Shown in pieces: positions 1 to 6,049 of a stretch of DNA of 7,766 bases (positions within the stretch are counted from its first letter, which is position 1; every line of letters begins with the position of its first letter). The position numbers and the translations under genes were made by a program. Under the pieces are notes generated by a model. It did not search any database and was not told the DNA's origin. It saw only the letters and a program-made list of their open reading frames with translations. The stretch is from positions 1-7,766 of the forward strand of contig SMXP01000148.1 in the NCBI GenBank assembly GCA_004356335.1, written 5' to 3'. Source of the DNA: Alphaproteobacteria bacterium. GTDB lineage: Bacteria; Pseudomonadota; Alphaproteobacteria; SMXP01.

Positions 1-1
1 C

Positions 2-262
2 GAAAAGGCCATCCAATCGTCCATGCGCGAAGTATCGGAAGGCCGCGCCACCATCATCATTGCCCATCGTCTCTCGACCATTACCGATGCAGACAGGATC
101 ATCGTGCTTGATGAGGGATGTGTGGTGGAGACCGGCAGCCATATGGATCTGCTCAAACACCAGGGTGTTTACGCCAAACTCTGGGAAGCGCAAAAGCGCG
201 AAGCGTCGAAAGGCCAATTTTCGCCGCCTAAAGTGGAACCGGTTCCCGAGGTGGTATCTTAA
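2..262 (+). CDS. ABC exporter (fused permease/ATPase type), C-terminal fragment
   Basis: This is the last 86 residues of an ABC transporter; the reading frame is open to the left edge, so the start lies outside the window. The visible part is the end of the nucleotide-binding domain. The H-loop AHRLSTI is clear and is followed by the usual ADRIIVLDEG strand and turn, then VVETGSHMDLL and VYAKLWEAQ, which match the end of exporter-type ATPases (MsbA/HlyB/Atm1 style). Walker A, Walker B and the signature motif lie off the window. The ending resembles the Atm1/heavy-metal-tolerance branch, but too little is present to assign a substrate. After LWEAQ comes a short charged, proline-rich tail ending in VPEVVS. 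The ATPase domain would be cytoplasmic; whether a membrane domain is fused to it is inferred from the family. The gene converges on the permease remnant whose stop is 26 bp away. Confidence 0.9.
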   Translation, partial: EKAIQSSMREVSEGRATIIIAHRLSTITDADRIIVLDEGCVVETGSHMDLLKHQGVYAKLWEAQKREASKGQFSPPKVEPVPEVVS

Positions 263-280
263 CCGGCCATCCACAAAGGT

Positions 281-301
281 CGGGTCATCATAAGAGACCC
301 G
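281..301. terminator. possible bidirectional stem-loop between convergent gene ends
   Basis: CGGGTC (281-286) and GACCCG (296-301) form a perfect 6-bp GC-rich stem with a 9-base loop. It lies just after the ABC exporter stop and overlaps the last codons of the opposing permease remnant, where a shared terminator would be expected. Neither side has a proper T-run, so intrinsic termination is doubtful. Confidence 0.25.
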
Positions 302-534
302 TGACGAGACCAAAGCCGACCACAATCATCAATAGCCCGACCGCCCGGTGAACCAATTGGAGGGTTGCTTTTTCAATGAGGCGCGCGCCAATGAACGCGC
401 CCAAAAAAGCGGCGGCGGGCAGGCTGAACCGCACCACAACGAACAGGTCGGCATAGCGCCCGACAAGCTATGCTTTTAAAAATATTGTTGAAAAAGTGAA
501 CGATTGTGGTGGCGACGGTCTTGGGTTCGGACAT
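288..534 (-). pseudogene. TauE/SafE-family permease remnant, truncated and frameshifted
   Basis: Two minus-strand frames together read as the C-terminal third of a TauE/SafE (sulfite exporter-like) membrane permease. From 534 down to 466 the frame reads MSEPKTVATTIVHFFNNIF followed by KSIA, which resembles the family's conserved PKTVATT stretch. From 464 down to 291 a different frame reads VGRYADLFVVVRFSLPAA, then LGAFIGARLIEKATLQ, then a hydrophobic segment ending VGFGLVTGLL and a double stop. The join needs a net +1 (or -2) shift at about 465; the second frame has a TAG stop at 468-470, just before the join. About 81 residues remain, compared with roughly 250 in intact members. I found no glycine-rich N-terminal half or further membrane segments in 535-790 in any frame. 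The family moves sulfur-containing or other small anions across the inner membrane; this copy should be inactive. A sequencing indel could explain the shift but not the missing N-terminal part. Confidence 0.7.
450..474. repeat. perfect inverted repeat at the permease frameshift
   Basis: GCATAGC (451-457) and GCTATGC (467-473) are perfect inverted copies separated by 9 bases, with a further G:T pair possible at 450/474. Four T's follow on the + strand. The hairpin spans the point where the reading frame of the permease remnant changes. It could act as a weak terminator for + strand transcripts, but the T-run is short. Confidence 0.45.
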
Positions 535-767
535 GGCACCCTGCTTTGCCGGTGGCCTCCCATCACGGACTTTTGATTGTCCGGCAGTAGGTTCGCGTGC
601 CACCGCGCTGCTTTCTTTTTGCCCGGTCATGGTAAGCTGAAAAGCAGAAAAACCAAAGATTTCAGGCAGGGCGGGCAACCTATGGAAACCTGGCAGGCCT
701 TCGCAGAACGGGTGCCGCCGGAAAATCCGGACTATGTGCCACAAAAACCATAAGCTGGGTCGCTTGC
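535..767. other. stretch without a convincing gene
   Basis: No conserved protein was recognised here on either strand. A long minus-strand open frame crosses it (about 789 to 535), but its translation is rich in Arg, Pro and Ser, lacks any family pattern, and is in frame with only the first part of the permease remnant. The only item with coding-like character is a very short + strand frame at 682-753, listed separately. The stretch is most simply read as decayed sequence plus the upstream region of the dehydrogenase gene. Confidence 0.5.
682..753 (+). CDS. possible 23-residue small ORF of unknown function
   Basis: An ATG at 682 opens a 23-codon frame starting METWQAFAERVPP and ending DYVPQKP before a TAA at 751-753. 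Codon choice resembles the neighbouring real genes (GCC, CCG, GAA, GTG), and the peptide is rich in proline and charged residues. The frame stays open upstream back to about 577, so it could equally be the tail of a decayed gene. A weak purine-rich stretch (GGGCGGG) precedes the ATG, but there is no good ribosome site. No family was recognised. It may be spurious. Confidence 0.15.
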   Translation: METWQAFAERVPPENPDYVPQKP

Positions 768-797
768 TTGATAGGCGTGGCGTGATCAAGTTAGCTA
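768..797 (+). promoter_or_regulatory. candidate promoter for the dehydrogenase gene cluster
   Basis: TTGATA at 768-773 resembles a -35 box. TTAGCT (791-796, 17-base spacer) or TAGCTA (792-797, 18-base spacer) could be the -10 box. AT-rich sequence follows up to about 813, and the gene starts at 841. The position fits a promoter for the three-gene + strand cluster, but the -10 match is weak. Confidence 0.25.
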
Positions 798-830
798 ATT
801 TATTTACTTAATCAGCAGACAGAATGTGAG

Positions 831-835
831 TGGAG
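831..835 (+). promoter_or_regulatory. ribosome binding site that selects the ATG at 841
   Basis: TGGAG sits 5 bases before ATG 841, inside a purine-rich GAGTGGAG run. The alternative in-frame GTG at 826 has no comparable site upstream and would put this Shine-Dalgarno sequence inside the coding region, so 841 is preferred. Confidence 0.6.
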
Positions 836-840
836 TTGTT

Positions 841-2103
841 ATGACAGATAAAATCGCAAAGGTAATCTTGAGCGCTTTCTTGGCGGCAATTGTTTTGACG
901 GGGGGCGTTTGGGCAGGCGTTGGCGAACAACCGGGCGAACGTTTTGAGATAAAACCGGAGGATTTGCCTGAACCATATGCCACAAAATCAGTGGCGAAAT
1001 TTCCTGGGCGTGTCGAACGGGGTGATCATGAGCTTACGGTGGCCGATGGGTTTGTCATCAACGTCTTTGCCGAAGGGATGACCAATCCGCGATCTTTTGC
1101 CATTGCGCCGAATGGCGATGTGTTTGTCAGCGAACCGAGAGGCCGGCGCGCGCCCGCCGGCGAAGGCAACAAGATCACGGTGTTGCGCGATGAGGACGGC
1201 GATGGGGTTGCGGATGTACGCGCCACATTCGCTGATGGTTTCGATCTGCCGCAAGGCATGGCTTTCATTGAGGGGGCGCTGCTTGTTGCGGACATCAAAG
1301 GGGTGTGGCGCCTTGCCTATGAAGTCGGGGCGCTCAGTGCGACATCACGCCAAAGGCTTACGCCTGAAAATGCTTTAGGCGAAAAGACCGGATCCCATTG
1401 GCAACGCAATTTGGCGACCGATCCGGATGGTCAGCATATGTATGTCAGCGTCGGCAGCACCGGCAATATCATCGAGGATCCGGTGCCTCATGCCACGGTG
1501 CAAAGGTTTAAACTCGACGGCAGCGGTCAGACCACCTTTGCCTCGGGCCTGCGCAATCCCAGTGCCCTGGCGATCTATCCCGGCACCAGTGATCTTTATA
1601 CGGTGGTCAATGAACGCGATGGCATGGGCGACGAACTGGTGCCGGATTACCTGACCCGAATTTCCGACGGACAATTTTTCGGGTGGCCCTATGCCTATAC
1701 GGGTGGGCGGCCGCAACCCGATTTTGCCGATAAGAGACCCGATCTCGTGGCACAAACCGACATGCCTGATGTTCTGTTTGCCGCCCATTCGGCACCGGTC
1801 GGATTGACGTTTTACACCGGCGATCAGTTTCCCGAGGCTTATCGCGGTCAGGCCTTTGTGTCGCTGCACGGATCGTGGAATAGAAGTTCCCCGACCGGCT
1901 TTAAAGTGGTGCTCGTGAGGTTTAAGAACGGTCGCCCGGCGGGGGGATACGAGAATTTTGTCACCGGTTGGCTGACCGGTGGGGCAGACAAACCGGAATC
2001 CTGGGGCCGGCCCGCCGGCCTGGCCGTGGCAAGTGACGGAAGTCTGCTGATCGCCGATGATAGCGGCGGTACAGTATGGCGCGTGACGTATACCGGCGAG
2101 TGA
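841..2103 (+). CDS. exported PQQ-dependent sugar (sorbosone/glucose) dehydrogenase family protein
   Basis: A 420-residue protein of the glucose/sorbosone dehydrogenase family (COG2133-like). Members are soluble beta-propellers, some of which bind pyrroloquinoline quinone and oxidise sugars or aldehydes in the periplasm. Residues 1-26 look like a Sec signal peptide: MTDK, a hydrophobic core VILSAFLAAIVL, then small residues. Family signatures occur in order: NPRSFAIAPNGDVFVSE (82-98), VLRDEDGDGVAD (114-125), a GSHWQRNLATDPDG block (184-197), ASGLRNPSALAIYPG (234-248), VVNERDGMGDELVPDYLTRI (255-274), FGWPYAY (280-286), HSAPVGLTFY (316-325), HGSWNRSSPTGFK (343-355) and WGRPAGLAVASDGSLLIADD (388-407). 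The length is usual for the family and no motif is broken. The start at 841 is chosen over an in-frame GTG at 826 because a TGGAG site precedes it. The gene leads the + strand cluster, 61 bp before the aldehyde dehydrogenase. The true substrate and actual PQQ use are not shown by the sequence; many relatives are uncharacterised. Confidence 0.85.
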   Translation: MTDKIAKVILSAFLAAIVLTGGVWAGVGEQPGERFEIKPEDLPEPYATKSVAKFPGRVERGDHELTVADGFVINVFAEGMTNPRSFAIAPNGDVFVSEPRGRRAPAGEGNKITVLRDEDGDGVADVRATFADGFDLPQGMAFIEGALLVADIKGVWRLAYEVGALSATSRQRLTPENALGEKTGSHWQRNLATDPDGQHMYVSVGSTGNIIEDPVPHATVQRFKLDGSGQTTFASGLRNPSALAIYPGTSDLYTVVNERDGMGDELVPDYLTRISDGQFFGWPYAYTGGRPQPDFADKRPDLVAQTDMPDVLFAAHSAPVGLTFYTGDQFPEAYRGQAFVSLHGSWNRSSPTGFKVVLVRFKNGRPAGGYENFVTGWLTGGADKPESWGRPAGLAVASDGSLLIADDSGGTVWRVTYTGE

Positions 2104-2133
2104 TGCCGACCGTGATGGGTGAACCGAACAGAT

Positions 2134-2149
2134 TGCCCGCGAACGGGCA
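2134..2149 (+). other. intercistronic hairpin ahead of the aldehyde dehydrogenase
   Basis: TGCCCG (2134-2139) and CGGGCA (2144-2149) form a perfect 6-bp stem closed by a CGAA tetraloop. It ends 3 bases before the GAGGAA ribosome site (2153-2158) of the next gene. There is no T-run, so it is not an intrinsic terminator. It could affect mRNA stability or access to the ribosome site. Confidence 0.4.
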
Positions 2150-2164
2150 TGCGAGGAATGAAAG

Positions 2165-3616
2165 ATGACACAATTTGGCGACCGTTTGATGTTGATTGGC
2201 GGCGAGCTTGTGGCAAGTGAGGGCGGCGAGTGGATCACATCCGTTAATCCGGCCACTGAACAGGTGATCGGTCGCGCGCCGGCCGGCACAGCCGCTGATG
2301 TTGACCGCGCCTACGACGCGGCGGCGGCGGCCCAGCCTGAATGGGCCGCCAAATCCATTTGGCAACGGGCGGGCTATCTGCATAAGTTGGCCGCTGCCAT
2401 TCGCGAGCGCGGTGAGGAAATCCTTCAATTGGAGGCGAGCGATACCGGCAACACGATCAAATTGCTGGCCGGCGACATCGTTATCTCTTCGGCTATGCTG
2501 CAATATTATGCCGGGCTCGGGACCGAGATTAAAGGCGACACGGTGCCCGCCTCGGGTGGCCAAAACATTCACTTTACGTTGCGTGAGCCTTATGGGGTGA
2601 CGGCGCGCATCGTGCCGTTCAATCATCCCTTTATGTTTGAGGCCGCCGCCATTGCCGCGCCCATAATGGCGGGCAATGCGGTGATCATCAAAACGCCGGA
2701 GACCAGCCCCTTGTCCGGTGGCATTTTGGCTGAGCTTTGCCAAGAAATTTTTCCGCCCGGTATCGTCAATTTGGTATCAGGTTACGGCATTCCGGTAGGC
2801 GATCGCATTGCCCGACACCCAAAGATAAGGCGCATCGGCTTCACCGGTTCCGTCGGCACGGCGCTTGCCATTCAACGTTCGGCAGCGGAAATCTGCATCA
2901 AGCATATAACTCTCGAACTGGGCGGTAAGAACGCCATGATCGTTTGCGCCGATGCGGACCCGGACGCCGTAACCAAAGCGGCCATAGGGGGCATGAATTT
3001 CGCCTGGGCCGGGCAATCCTGCGGTTCGGTCAGCCGGCTGATGGTTCATGAGTCGATTTATGACGATGTGGTGGAACGGGTTGCCGCAAAAGTATCGGCC
3101 CTCAAATTGGGTGATCCGTTGGACCCGACGTCCGAGATGGGCCCGGTCAACAATAAGGCACATTATGATCGTATACTGAGTTTTATGGCCTCGGCCAAAC
3201 AAGAAGGCGCCAAAACGGTGACGGGCGGCGATGTTCCCAAAGGCGAACAGTTTGAACGAGGCTTTTGGGTTGAGCCCACGGTTTACGGCGACGTAACCAT
3301 GGATATGCGCGTCGGCAAGGAGGAGATTTTCGGTCCGGTCATTTCCGCCATCAAATGGTCCAAACTGGACGAGGTGATCGCCATGGCGAATGCCGTCGAT
3401 TACGGGTTGACCGGTGCCGTTTGGACCAATGACTTGCAAGTCGCCATGACCACCGCGCGTGCCTTGGAAACGGGCCTTGTTTGGATCAATGGCACACAGG
3501 CCCATTATGTCGGGACACCGTTTGGCGGCTGGAAGGATTCCGGCCTCGGCCGCGAGGAATGTGTCGAAGAATTGGTGAGTTATACGCAGAGCAAGGCGAT
3601 TCACATATTGCTATAA
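2165..3616 (+). CDS. NAD(P)-dependent aldehyde dehydrogenase
   Basis: A 483-residue member of the aldehyde dehydrogenase superfamily, of normal length, oxidising an aldehyde to the acid with NAD(P)+; it has no signal peptide, so it is cytoplasmic. All key residues are visible: the PFNHP motif with oxyanion Asn153, Lys176 of the cofactor site (IIKTPE, where KPSE is more usual), the Rossmann FTGS motif at 226-229, general base Glu251 in ELGGKN, nucleophile Cys286 in GQSCGSVSR, and EEIFGP with Glu387. The C-terminal PFGGWKDSGLGRE block is intact. The motif before the cysteine reads WAGQSC, with Trp where Asn is common, as in a subset of betaine-aldehyde-dehydrogenase-like enzymes. GAGGAA lies 6 bases before the ATG. 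It is probably co-transcribed with the upstream dehydrogenase (61 bp) and the downstream molybdoenzyme subunit (86 bp). The general pattern is BADH-like, but the substrate cannot be assigned. Confidence 0.93.
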   Translation: MTQFGDRLMLIGGELVASEGGEWITSVNPATEQVIGRAPAGTAADVDRAYDAAAAAQPEWAAKSIWQRAGYLHKLAAAIRERGEEILQLEASDTGNTIKLLAGDIVISSAMLQYYAGLGTEIKGDTVPASGGQNIHFTLREPYGVTARIVPFNHPFMFEAAAIAAPIMAGNAVIIKTPETSPLSGGILAELCQEIFPPGIVNLVSGYGIPVGDRIARHPKIRRIGFTGSVGTALAIQRSAAEICIKHITLELGGKNAMIVCADADPDAVTKAAIGGMNFAWAGQSCGSVSRLMVHESIYDDVVERVAAKVSALKLGDPLDPTSEMGPVNNKAHYDRILSFMASAKQEGAKTVTGGDVPKGEQFERGFWVEPTVYGDVTMDMRVGKEEIFGPVISAIKWSKLDEVIAMANAVDYGLTGAVWTNDLQVAMTTARALETGLVWINGTQAHYVGTPFGGWKDSGLGREECVEELVSYTQSKAIHILL

Positions 3617-3617
3617 T
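3609..3617 (+). promoter_or_regulatory. candidate extended -10 promoter before the molybdoenzyme subunit
   Basis: TGCTATAAT is a perfect extended -10 element (TGnTATAAT). It spans the last codons and stop of the aldehyde dehydrogenase gene, 85 bases before the ATG of the next gene. No good -35 hexamer is seen 16-18 bases upstream, which extended -10 promoters can tolerate. It could give the downstream gene its own transcript. Confidence 0.35.
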
Positions 3618-3702
3618 ATGAAAAGGGTTTTGCCGGATGGCAGGCCAACGGACGCGCTGAACAATCCGCGGAACTACGAAATGTAGCAAAAGGCAGGAAA
3701 AG

Positions 3703-5985
3703 ATGGCTAAGGGTAAGGCAATATTTACCCGCCGCCGCGTTATCTTCACGGGGATTGCCGTCGGGGGTGGTTTGGCTGTCGGTTACGGCGTGCTGAATGT
3801 CGATGACGGTGATGCGACGGAAAAATTTGCCGCCTCGACACCGGACGATGTGGGCCTCAATGCGTGGATCAAAATTGCCCCTGATGGCCGCATTACTTGT
3901 GCCATACATCGCGCCGAAATGGGTCAGGGCGTAACCACGTCGCTGTGCATGATGCTGGCCGAGGAACTCGATGCGGATTGGTCCAAAGTCGATTTCGAAT
4001 TCGCTCCGGTCGACAAGGATTATTACAATTTCGGCATGGTCCGGCGCGGTCAGCCGTTTGGCGATCCGAAGGCGAGTTGGTCGATTGGTATGCGCCACCG
4101 ATTTATGCGCGAAATGTTTCATCGTCAAGGCATGTCGATGACGATTTCCAGCACCAGCATCATCGACGCCTATGATTCCTTGCGCCCGGCGGGCGCAGCG
4201 GCGCGCGCCATGCTGATTGCCGCAGCAGCCCGCCGCTGGGGCGTAGCCAAAGATAAGCTGCGTACGGAACAAGGTTGGGTTTTTGAGCAGGGCGGTGAAC
4301 GTCGCGCCCATTACGGCGAACTTGCCGAGGATGCAGCGCGGCAACGGCCGCCATCCGATCCACCGCTGAAGGATCCCGCAGACTATCGCATTGTCGGCAC
4401 GAACGTGGCCCGCCTCGATACGGCCGACAAATTGGATGGCGCCACGGTTTTTGGCAGCGATGTTCAGCTGCCCGGTATGCGCTATGCGGCGATCCGGCAA
4501 AGCCCGGTGTTCGGTGCCAAAATTGACAGCTTTGACGCATCGCATGCCCGCACCATGGCGGGTGTCGAGGCGGTCATCCAAATAGGTGACGATGCGGTTG
4601 CCGTAATCGCGCGCCGAACGTGGCAGGCCATGAAGGCGGTAGAGGCCATCAATATTACGTATACGGATGGCCCTTCTAAGGTGATGGATTCGCGCAGCTT
4701 ACATGATGCCTACCGGGCTGTTCTCGACGATCCGGAACCGGCGGTGTTTCGTGGTGCCGAGGGTGTTCTGGAAGCGCTTGAGGCGGCGCCCAAGAAGTTC
4801 GAGGCGATCTATGAAACCCCCTATCTCGCCCATGCTTGCATGGAACCCATGACATGTGTGGCGCTGGTCACCGATCTGGCGGTTGAGCTTTGGGCGCCGA
4901 CGCAAGCGCATTCGCAAGCCCAGCTCATTGCCGCTGAACTGACCGGCAAAGACCCGCAAGACGTTCAAGTCCATACGACTTTTATGGGCGGCGGCTTTGG
5001 CCGGCGCACCGAACAGGACTTCATCAAACAGGCGGTTACAATTGCCCAGGCGGTTCCTGGCCAACCGGTCAGGCTTGTTTGGTCGCGCGAAGAAGACATC
5101 CAGCACGACATGTACCGGCCGGCCGGTGTCAGCCGCATGCGCGCAGGTCTTAATGAAGACGGCAATATCGCTGCACTCGATTGTACGCTGGTGACCGAAT
5201 CGGTGATTGCGAGTTCGTTTACCCGCGTGCCCGGCTCACGGGGCGGCGATCCGAAAGACGATATGGGCGCCATGTCCGGGGTGTTCAACACAATCTATGG
5301 AATTCGTCACGTGCGCGCCGCCTATGTGCCGTGGGTTTCGGATATTCCGGCGGGCTATTGGCGCAGCACCTCTAATTCGACCAATTGTTTTTATGTTGAG
5401 AGCTTTATGGACGAGTTGGCGCATCAAGCCGGTGTGGATCCGGTTGATTTCCGCCGCAATCACTTAGCCCGGCGGCCCAAATACCTCAATTTATTGGAGG
5501 AACTGGCTAAACAGGGGGATTGGGGATCGCCATTAGCTGCCGGTCGCGGACGTGGCTTTGCCATGACGCAGACTCACGGGTCGTCGGTCGGTCACATTAT
5601 CGAAATTTCGATTACGGAAGGTCAACAACTGTCCATAGACAGAGTGGTCTGCGTATTCGATTGTCAGCAGGTCGTTCATCCCGATACGGTGATCGCCCAG
5701 ATAGAGGGCGGAATTATTTATGGTCTTTCGGCGGCACTCTATGGCGAGATCACTTTATCCGACGGCCGGGTCGATCAAAGTAATTTCCATGATTATCGAT
5801 TGCTGTCCCTGGCCGAGTGCCCGGAAATCGAGGTTCACCTCATGCCCCAAGGCGGCCGGCCCGGCGGGGTGGGCGAGCCCGGTGTGCCGCCCGTGGCGCC
5901 GGCACTGGCCAATGCTATCTTTAGCGTGACGGGACAGCGGCTGCGCTCTCTGCCCATTACGAAGCACGGCTTTACGGTCGTGTGA
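3703..5985 (+). CDS. xanthine dehydrogenase family molybdopterin-binding subunit (IorB-like)
   Basis: A 760-residue large subunit of the molybdenum hydroxylase family, closest in pattern to isoquinoline 1-oxidoreductase beta (IorB) and related aldehyde oxidoreductases. Such enzymes hydroxylate N-heterocycles or oxidise aldehydes using water. The N-terminus has a twin-arginine signal-like segment, TRRRVIF (9-15), followed by a hydrophobic run to about 31, which suggests export of the folded cofactor-loaded enzyme. Cofactor-region motifs are present: EMGQGVTT (72-79), AHACMEPM (376-383), WAPTQ (397-401), GGGFGRR (429-435), GYWRS (551-555), EGGIIYGLSAAL (668-679) and GVGEPGVPPVAPALANAI (722-739), whose Glu725 is the expected catalytic glutamate. 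A central block starting KLDGATVFG (243-251) looks like the aldehyde-oxidase hammerhead domain. AGGAAA (3695-3700) supports the start. The small [2Fe-2S] subunit that should transfer electrons is not encoded next to it. The substrate is unknown. Confidence 0.9.
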   Translation: MAKGKAIFTRRRVIFTGIAVGGGLAVGYGVLNVDDGDATEKFAASTPDDVGLNAWIKIAPDGRITCAIHRAEMGQGVTTSLCMMLAEELDADWSKVDFEFAPVDKDYYNFGMVRRGQPFGDPKASWSIGMRHRFMREMFHRQGMSMTISSTSIIDAYDSLRPAGAAARAMLIAAAARRWGVAKDKLRTEQGWVFEQGGERRAHYGELAEDAARQRPPSDPPLKDPADYRIVGTNVARLDTADKLDGATVFGSDVQLPGMRYAAIRQSPVFGAKIDSFDASHARTMAGVEAVIQIGDDAVAVIARRTWQAMKAVEAINITYTDGPSKVMDSRSLHDAYRAVLDDPEPAVFRGAEGVLEALEAAPKKFEAIYETPYLAHACMEPMTCVALVTDLAVELWAPTQAHSQAQLIAAELTGKDPQDVQVHTTFMGGGFGRRTEQDFIKQAVTIAQAVPGQPVRLVWSREEDIQHDMYRPAGVSRMRAGLNEDGNIAALDCTLVTESVIASSFTRVPGSRGGDPKDDMGAMSGVFNTIYGIRHVRAAYVPWVSDIPAGYWRSTSNSTNCFYVESFMDELAHQAGVDPVDFRRNHLARRPKYLNLLEELAKQGDWGSPLAAGRGRGFAMTQTHGSSVGHIIEISITEGQQLSIDRVVCVFDCQQVVHPDTVIAQIEGGIIYGLSAALYGEITLSDGRVDQSNFHDYRLLSLAECPEIEVHLMPQGGRPGGVGEPGVPPVAPALANAIFSVTGQRLRSLPITKHGFTVV

Positions 5986-6049
5986 GACGGCCGCAGGATT
6001 GGCATCGATCGAGATCGAGCTGGGTTAAGCGCCCCTGCTCATTAGACGA
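5986..6049. other. short gap between convergent genes
   Basis: The + strand cluster and the - strand hydrolase pair end tail-to-tail here, 64 bp apart. A terminator would be expected. The only fold seen is a weak 5-bp hairpin, TCGAT-CGAG-ATCGA near 6005-6018, without a T-run on either strand, so no terminator is called. Confidence 0.4.

Noticed and set aside
290..301. 12-base string ATAAGAGACCCG occurring here and again near 1730
   Set aside because: There are only two copies, one inside a conserved coding region; no flanking similarity was seen, so it is probably chance.
373..789. 138-codon minus-strand open frame
   Set aside because: Only its part between about 534 and 466 has family character (the first piece of the permease remnant). 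The rest is Arg/Pro-rich out-of-frame sequence, and its C-terminal part is the wrong frame of the permease tail.
1375..2289. 304-codon minus-strand open frame over the dehydrogenase gene
   Set aside because: It is the antisense shadow of the sorbosone-dehydrogenase-like gene, which has intact family motifs on the + strand; the minus translation shows no recognisable domain.
3618..3686. 22-codon frame (start MKRVLPDG) in the gap before the molybdoenzyme gene, considered as a leader peptide
   Set aside because: There is no ribosome site before its ATG, the ATG overlaps the TATAAT element, and the peptide has no attenuator-like codon run.
3601..4581. 326-codon minus-strand open frame over the molybdoenzyme gene
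   Set aside because: It is an antisense shadow in GC-rich codon sequence; the + strand frame carries conserved motifs throughout.
6005..6018. hairpin TCGAT-CGAG-ATCGA between the convergent genes, considered as a terminator
   Set aside because: The stem is only 5 bp, half A/T, with no T-run on either side.
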